Positions 6,058 to 7,593 of a stretch of 7,593 bases of DNA are shown one piece after another. The stretch's first letter is position 1, and the number at the start of each line of letters is the position of its first letter. The stretch lies in assembly GCA_017551405.1 (NCBI GenBank), contig JAFZLP010000064.1, positions 1-7,593 of the forward strand, written 5' to 3'. Made by a program: the position numbers and the translations under genes. The DNA comes from Bacteroidales bacterium (GTDB lineage: Bacteria > Bacteroidota > Bacteroidia > Bacteroidales > UBA932). The notes beneath the pieces were generated by a model. The model was not told the DNA's origin. It made no database searches and was given only the letters and a program-made list of their open reading frames with translations.

Positions 6058-7154
6058 AAAAAATCGTCAAGTACATCGTTTTCGCCCTGATAGGGCTCCT
6101 GTTCATCGGGACTTTCGTTTATCTGTACAAGAATTCCCGTCCGAAAGAGACCCGTTACGAAACGCTCACCCCTGCAGTAAAGACAATTGAACGCAGCACG
6201 GTGATTACCGGTAAGATCATCCCCCGCGACGAGGTGAACATCAAGCCGCAGATTTCCGGCATCATCAGCGAAATCTACAAGGAAGCGGGCCAGGAAGTCA
6301 CCGCCGGCGAAATCATCGCCAAGGTGAAGGTGATTCCCGACATGAGCGCGCTCAGCTCCGCCGAGAGCCGCGTCCGCCTTTCGGAGATCAACCTGCAGCA
6401 GGCACAGACCAACTACGAACGCGAAAAGGCCCTGTACGACAAGCAGCTCGTGAGCGCCGAAGAGTTTGACAAGGTCAGGCAGGCCCTCTCCCAGGCCAAG
6501 GAGGAAAGGGCTTCGGCCCAGGAATCCCTGGAAGTGGTGCGTGACGGTGTGGCCAGCAGCAACGCCAAGTCGAGCTCGACCCTCATCCGTTCCACCATCA
6601 CCGGCCTCATCCTGGACGTTCCGGTGAAAGTAGGTAACTCGGTAATACAGAGCAATACCTTCAACGACGGCACCACGATCGCCACGGTTGCCAACATGAA
6701 CGACCTCATCTTCGACGGCAACATCGACGAGACCGAAGTCGGCCGCATCAGCGAAGGCATGCCCACCACCATTACCATAGGCGCCCTGCAGAACCTCAAG
6801 TTCGACGCCACGCTCGAGTATATCTCGCCCAAGGCCACCGAGAACAACGGCACCAACCAGTTCGAGGTGAAGGCTGCGGTTAAGGTGCCATCGGACGTCA
6901 AGGTCCGCTCCGGTTACAGCGCCAACGCCGAAATCATCCTCCACAGGGCCCAGGACGTGCTCTCCGTGCCCGAAAGTGCAGTGGAATTCGAAGGTGACAG
7001 CGCCTTCGTCTACGTGGCCATGGCCGACAGCAGCGGCTACGAAAAACGCAGCGTCGTCACCGGCCTCTCCAACGGTGTGGACATCGAGATAAAGGGTGGC
7101 CTCTCCGGCGACGAGAAGGTCCGCGGAAACCAGATATTCGAAGAGAAAAAGTAG
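6054..7154 (+). CDS. Periplasmic adaptor (membrane fusion protein), HlyD/MacA type
   Basis: Adaptor of 366 residues that would join the inner-membrane permeases to the TolC-type channel. A single N-terminal membrane helix (about 4-24, after MKK) anchors it; there is no lipoprotein Cys. Next come a beta-barrel strand region (37-58), the first half of the lipoyl/barrel-sandwich domain (IKPQISGIISEIYKEAGQ, within 63-92), an alpha-hairpin rich in Glu, Gln and Ala (about 98-165), the second lipoyl half (about 178-213, with GLILDVPVKVGNSV), and a beta-barrel plus membrane-proximal domain to the end, with VPESAV at 305-310. This order is the standard RND/MacA-type adaptor order. The hairpin is short enough for tip-to-tip docking on a TolC-like partner. 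The gene starts 15 bases after permease 2 with no Shine-Dalgarno sequence; the outer-membrane gene starts 6 bases after its TAG. Confidence 0.93.
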   Translation: MKKIVKYIVFALIGLLFIGTFVYLYKNSRPKETRYETLTPAVKTIERSTVITGKIIPRDEVNIKPQISGIISEIYKEAGQEVTAGEIIAKVKVIPDMSALSSAESRVRLSEINLQQAQTNYEREKALYDKQLVSAEEFDKVRQALSQAKEERASAQESLEVVRDGVASSNAKSSSTLIRSTITGLILDVPVKVGNSVIQSNTFNDGTTIATVANMNDLIFDGNIDETEVGRISEGMPTTITIGALQNLKFDATLEYISPKATENNGTNQFEVKAAVKVPSDVKVRSGYSANAEIILHRAQDVLSVPESAVEFEGDSAFVYVAMADSSGYEKRSVVTGLSNGVDIEIKGGLSGDEKVRGNQIFEEKK

Positions 7155-7160
7155 CCTGTC

Positions 7161-7593
7161 ATGAAAAGATTCAGCCTCATAGCCCTCAGCATGCTTGCGG
7201 CACTGTCCGCATCTGCCCAGAACAGTCCCTGGACCCTCCAGGACTGCATCTCCTATGCCCTCGAACACAATCTTACTGTCAAGCGGCAGGACCTTGCTAC
7301 GAAACAGGCCGAAGTGGAGCTGGAAACCGCGAAACTGAGCCGCCTGCCGGGCGTGAACGCCTCCGCGTCGCAGAACTTCTCGTTCGGCCGCGGCCTTTCC
7401 GCCGACAACACTTACGTGAACACCAATACCGCCAGCACCGGCTTCAGCCTCGGCTCCTCCGCGAACCTGTTCTCGGGCTTCCGCACCGAAGAGACCATCA
7501 GGCTGCGCGCCCTCGACCTTGAATCCGCAAACGAGAATCTCCTCAGGGCCAAGAACGACCTCTCCATGAACGTCGCGGCGGCCTATGTCCAGA
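7161..7593 (+). CDS. TolC-family outer-membrane efflux protein, 3' end beyond window
   Basis: Only the first 144 codons are in the window, and the frame is open at the edge; complete family members have about 430-500 residues. The N-terminus MKRFSLIALSMLAALSASA, followed by Gln20, is a clear Sec signal peptide with probable cleavage after ASA. The mature start WTLQDCISYALEHN (24-37) is the typical first helix of the OEP/TolC repeat, and the helix around QAEVELETAKLSRLPGV fits the next segment. The Gly, Ser, Asn and aromatic-rich stretch FSFGRGLSADNTY and after is as expected for the first outer-membrane strands in Bacteroidota homologues. It starts 6 bases after the adaptor and completes the tripartite exporter by providing the outer-membrane and periplasmic duct. 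Confidence 0.93.
   Translation, partial: MKRFSLIALSMLAALSASAQNSPWTLQDCISYALEHNLTVKRQDLATKQAEVELETAKLSRLPGVNASASQNFSFGRGLSADNTYVNTNTASTGFSLGSSANLFSGFRTEETIRLRALDLESANENLLRAKNDLSMNVAAAYVQ

Noticed and set aside
4758..7268. 836-codon open frame on the minus strand opposite permease 2 and the adaptor
   Set aside because: It is the mirror of GC-rich codons in the real genes. The translation is rich in Gly, Val, Asp and His with no recognisable domain, while the plus strand encodes full, well-ordered protein families.

Overview
The window looks like chromosomal DNA from a fairly GC-rich member of the Bacteroidota, probably a Bacteroidales-type gut organism. Two observations support this. The AT-rich gaps carry promoter elements of the Bacteroidota form (TTTG near -33, TAnnTTTG near -7), and most start codons lack a strong Shine-Dalgarno sequence. 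The genus cannot be fixed from the sequence alone.

Left part (1-2647): two housekeeping genes are transcribed divergently from a 72-bp gap. glnS (glutaminyl-tRNA synthetase) runs leftward and a yicC/yloC-family endoribonuclease gene runs rightward. Each has a TAAATTTG -7 element, and a perfect 12-bp palindrome lies between them. The yicC -7 element is so close to the ATG that its mRNA may be leaderless.

Right part (2648-7593): a 126-bp AT-rich gap carries a textbook Bacteroidota promoter overlapped by a long near-perfect inverted repeat, which looks like an operator. Behind it is a tight five-gene operon for a MacAB-TolC-type tripartite exporter. The order is stand-alone ATPase, MacB-type permease 1, MacB-type permease 2 (8-bp overlap with permease 1), periplasmic adaptor of the HlyD/MacA type, and a TolC-family outer-membrane factor cut by the window end. 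The two permeases are clear paralogues and most simply form a heterodimer driven by two copies of the ATPase. The adaptor would link them to the outer-membrane channel. The substrate (drug, peptide, lipid or metabolite) cannot be read from the sequence.

No mobile element, CRISPR array, tRNA or rRNA was seen. No stretch above 300 bases lacks a gene. I found no convincing new biological system. The points most worth a second look are the operator-like repeat before the exporter, the shared glnS/yicC control region, and the coupling signals at the ends of the two permease genes.
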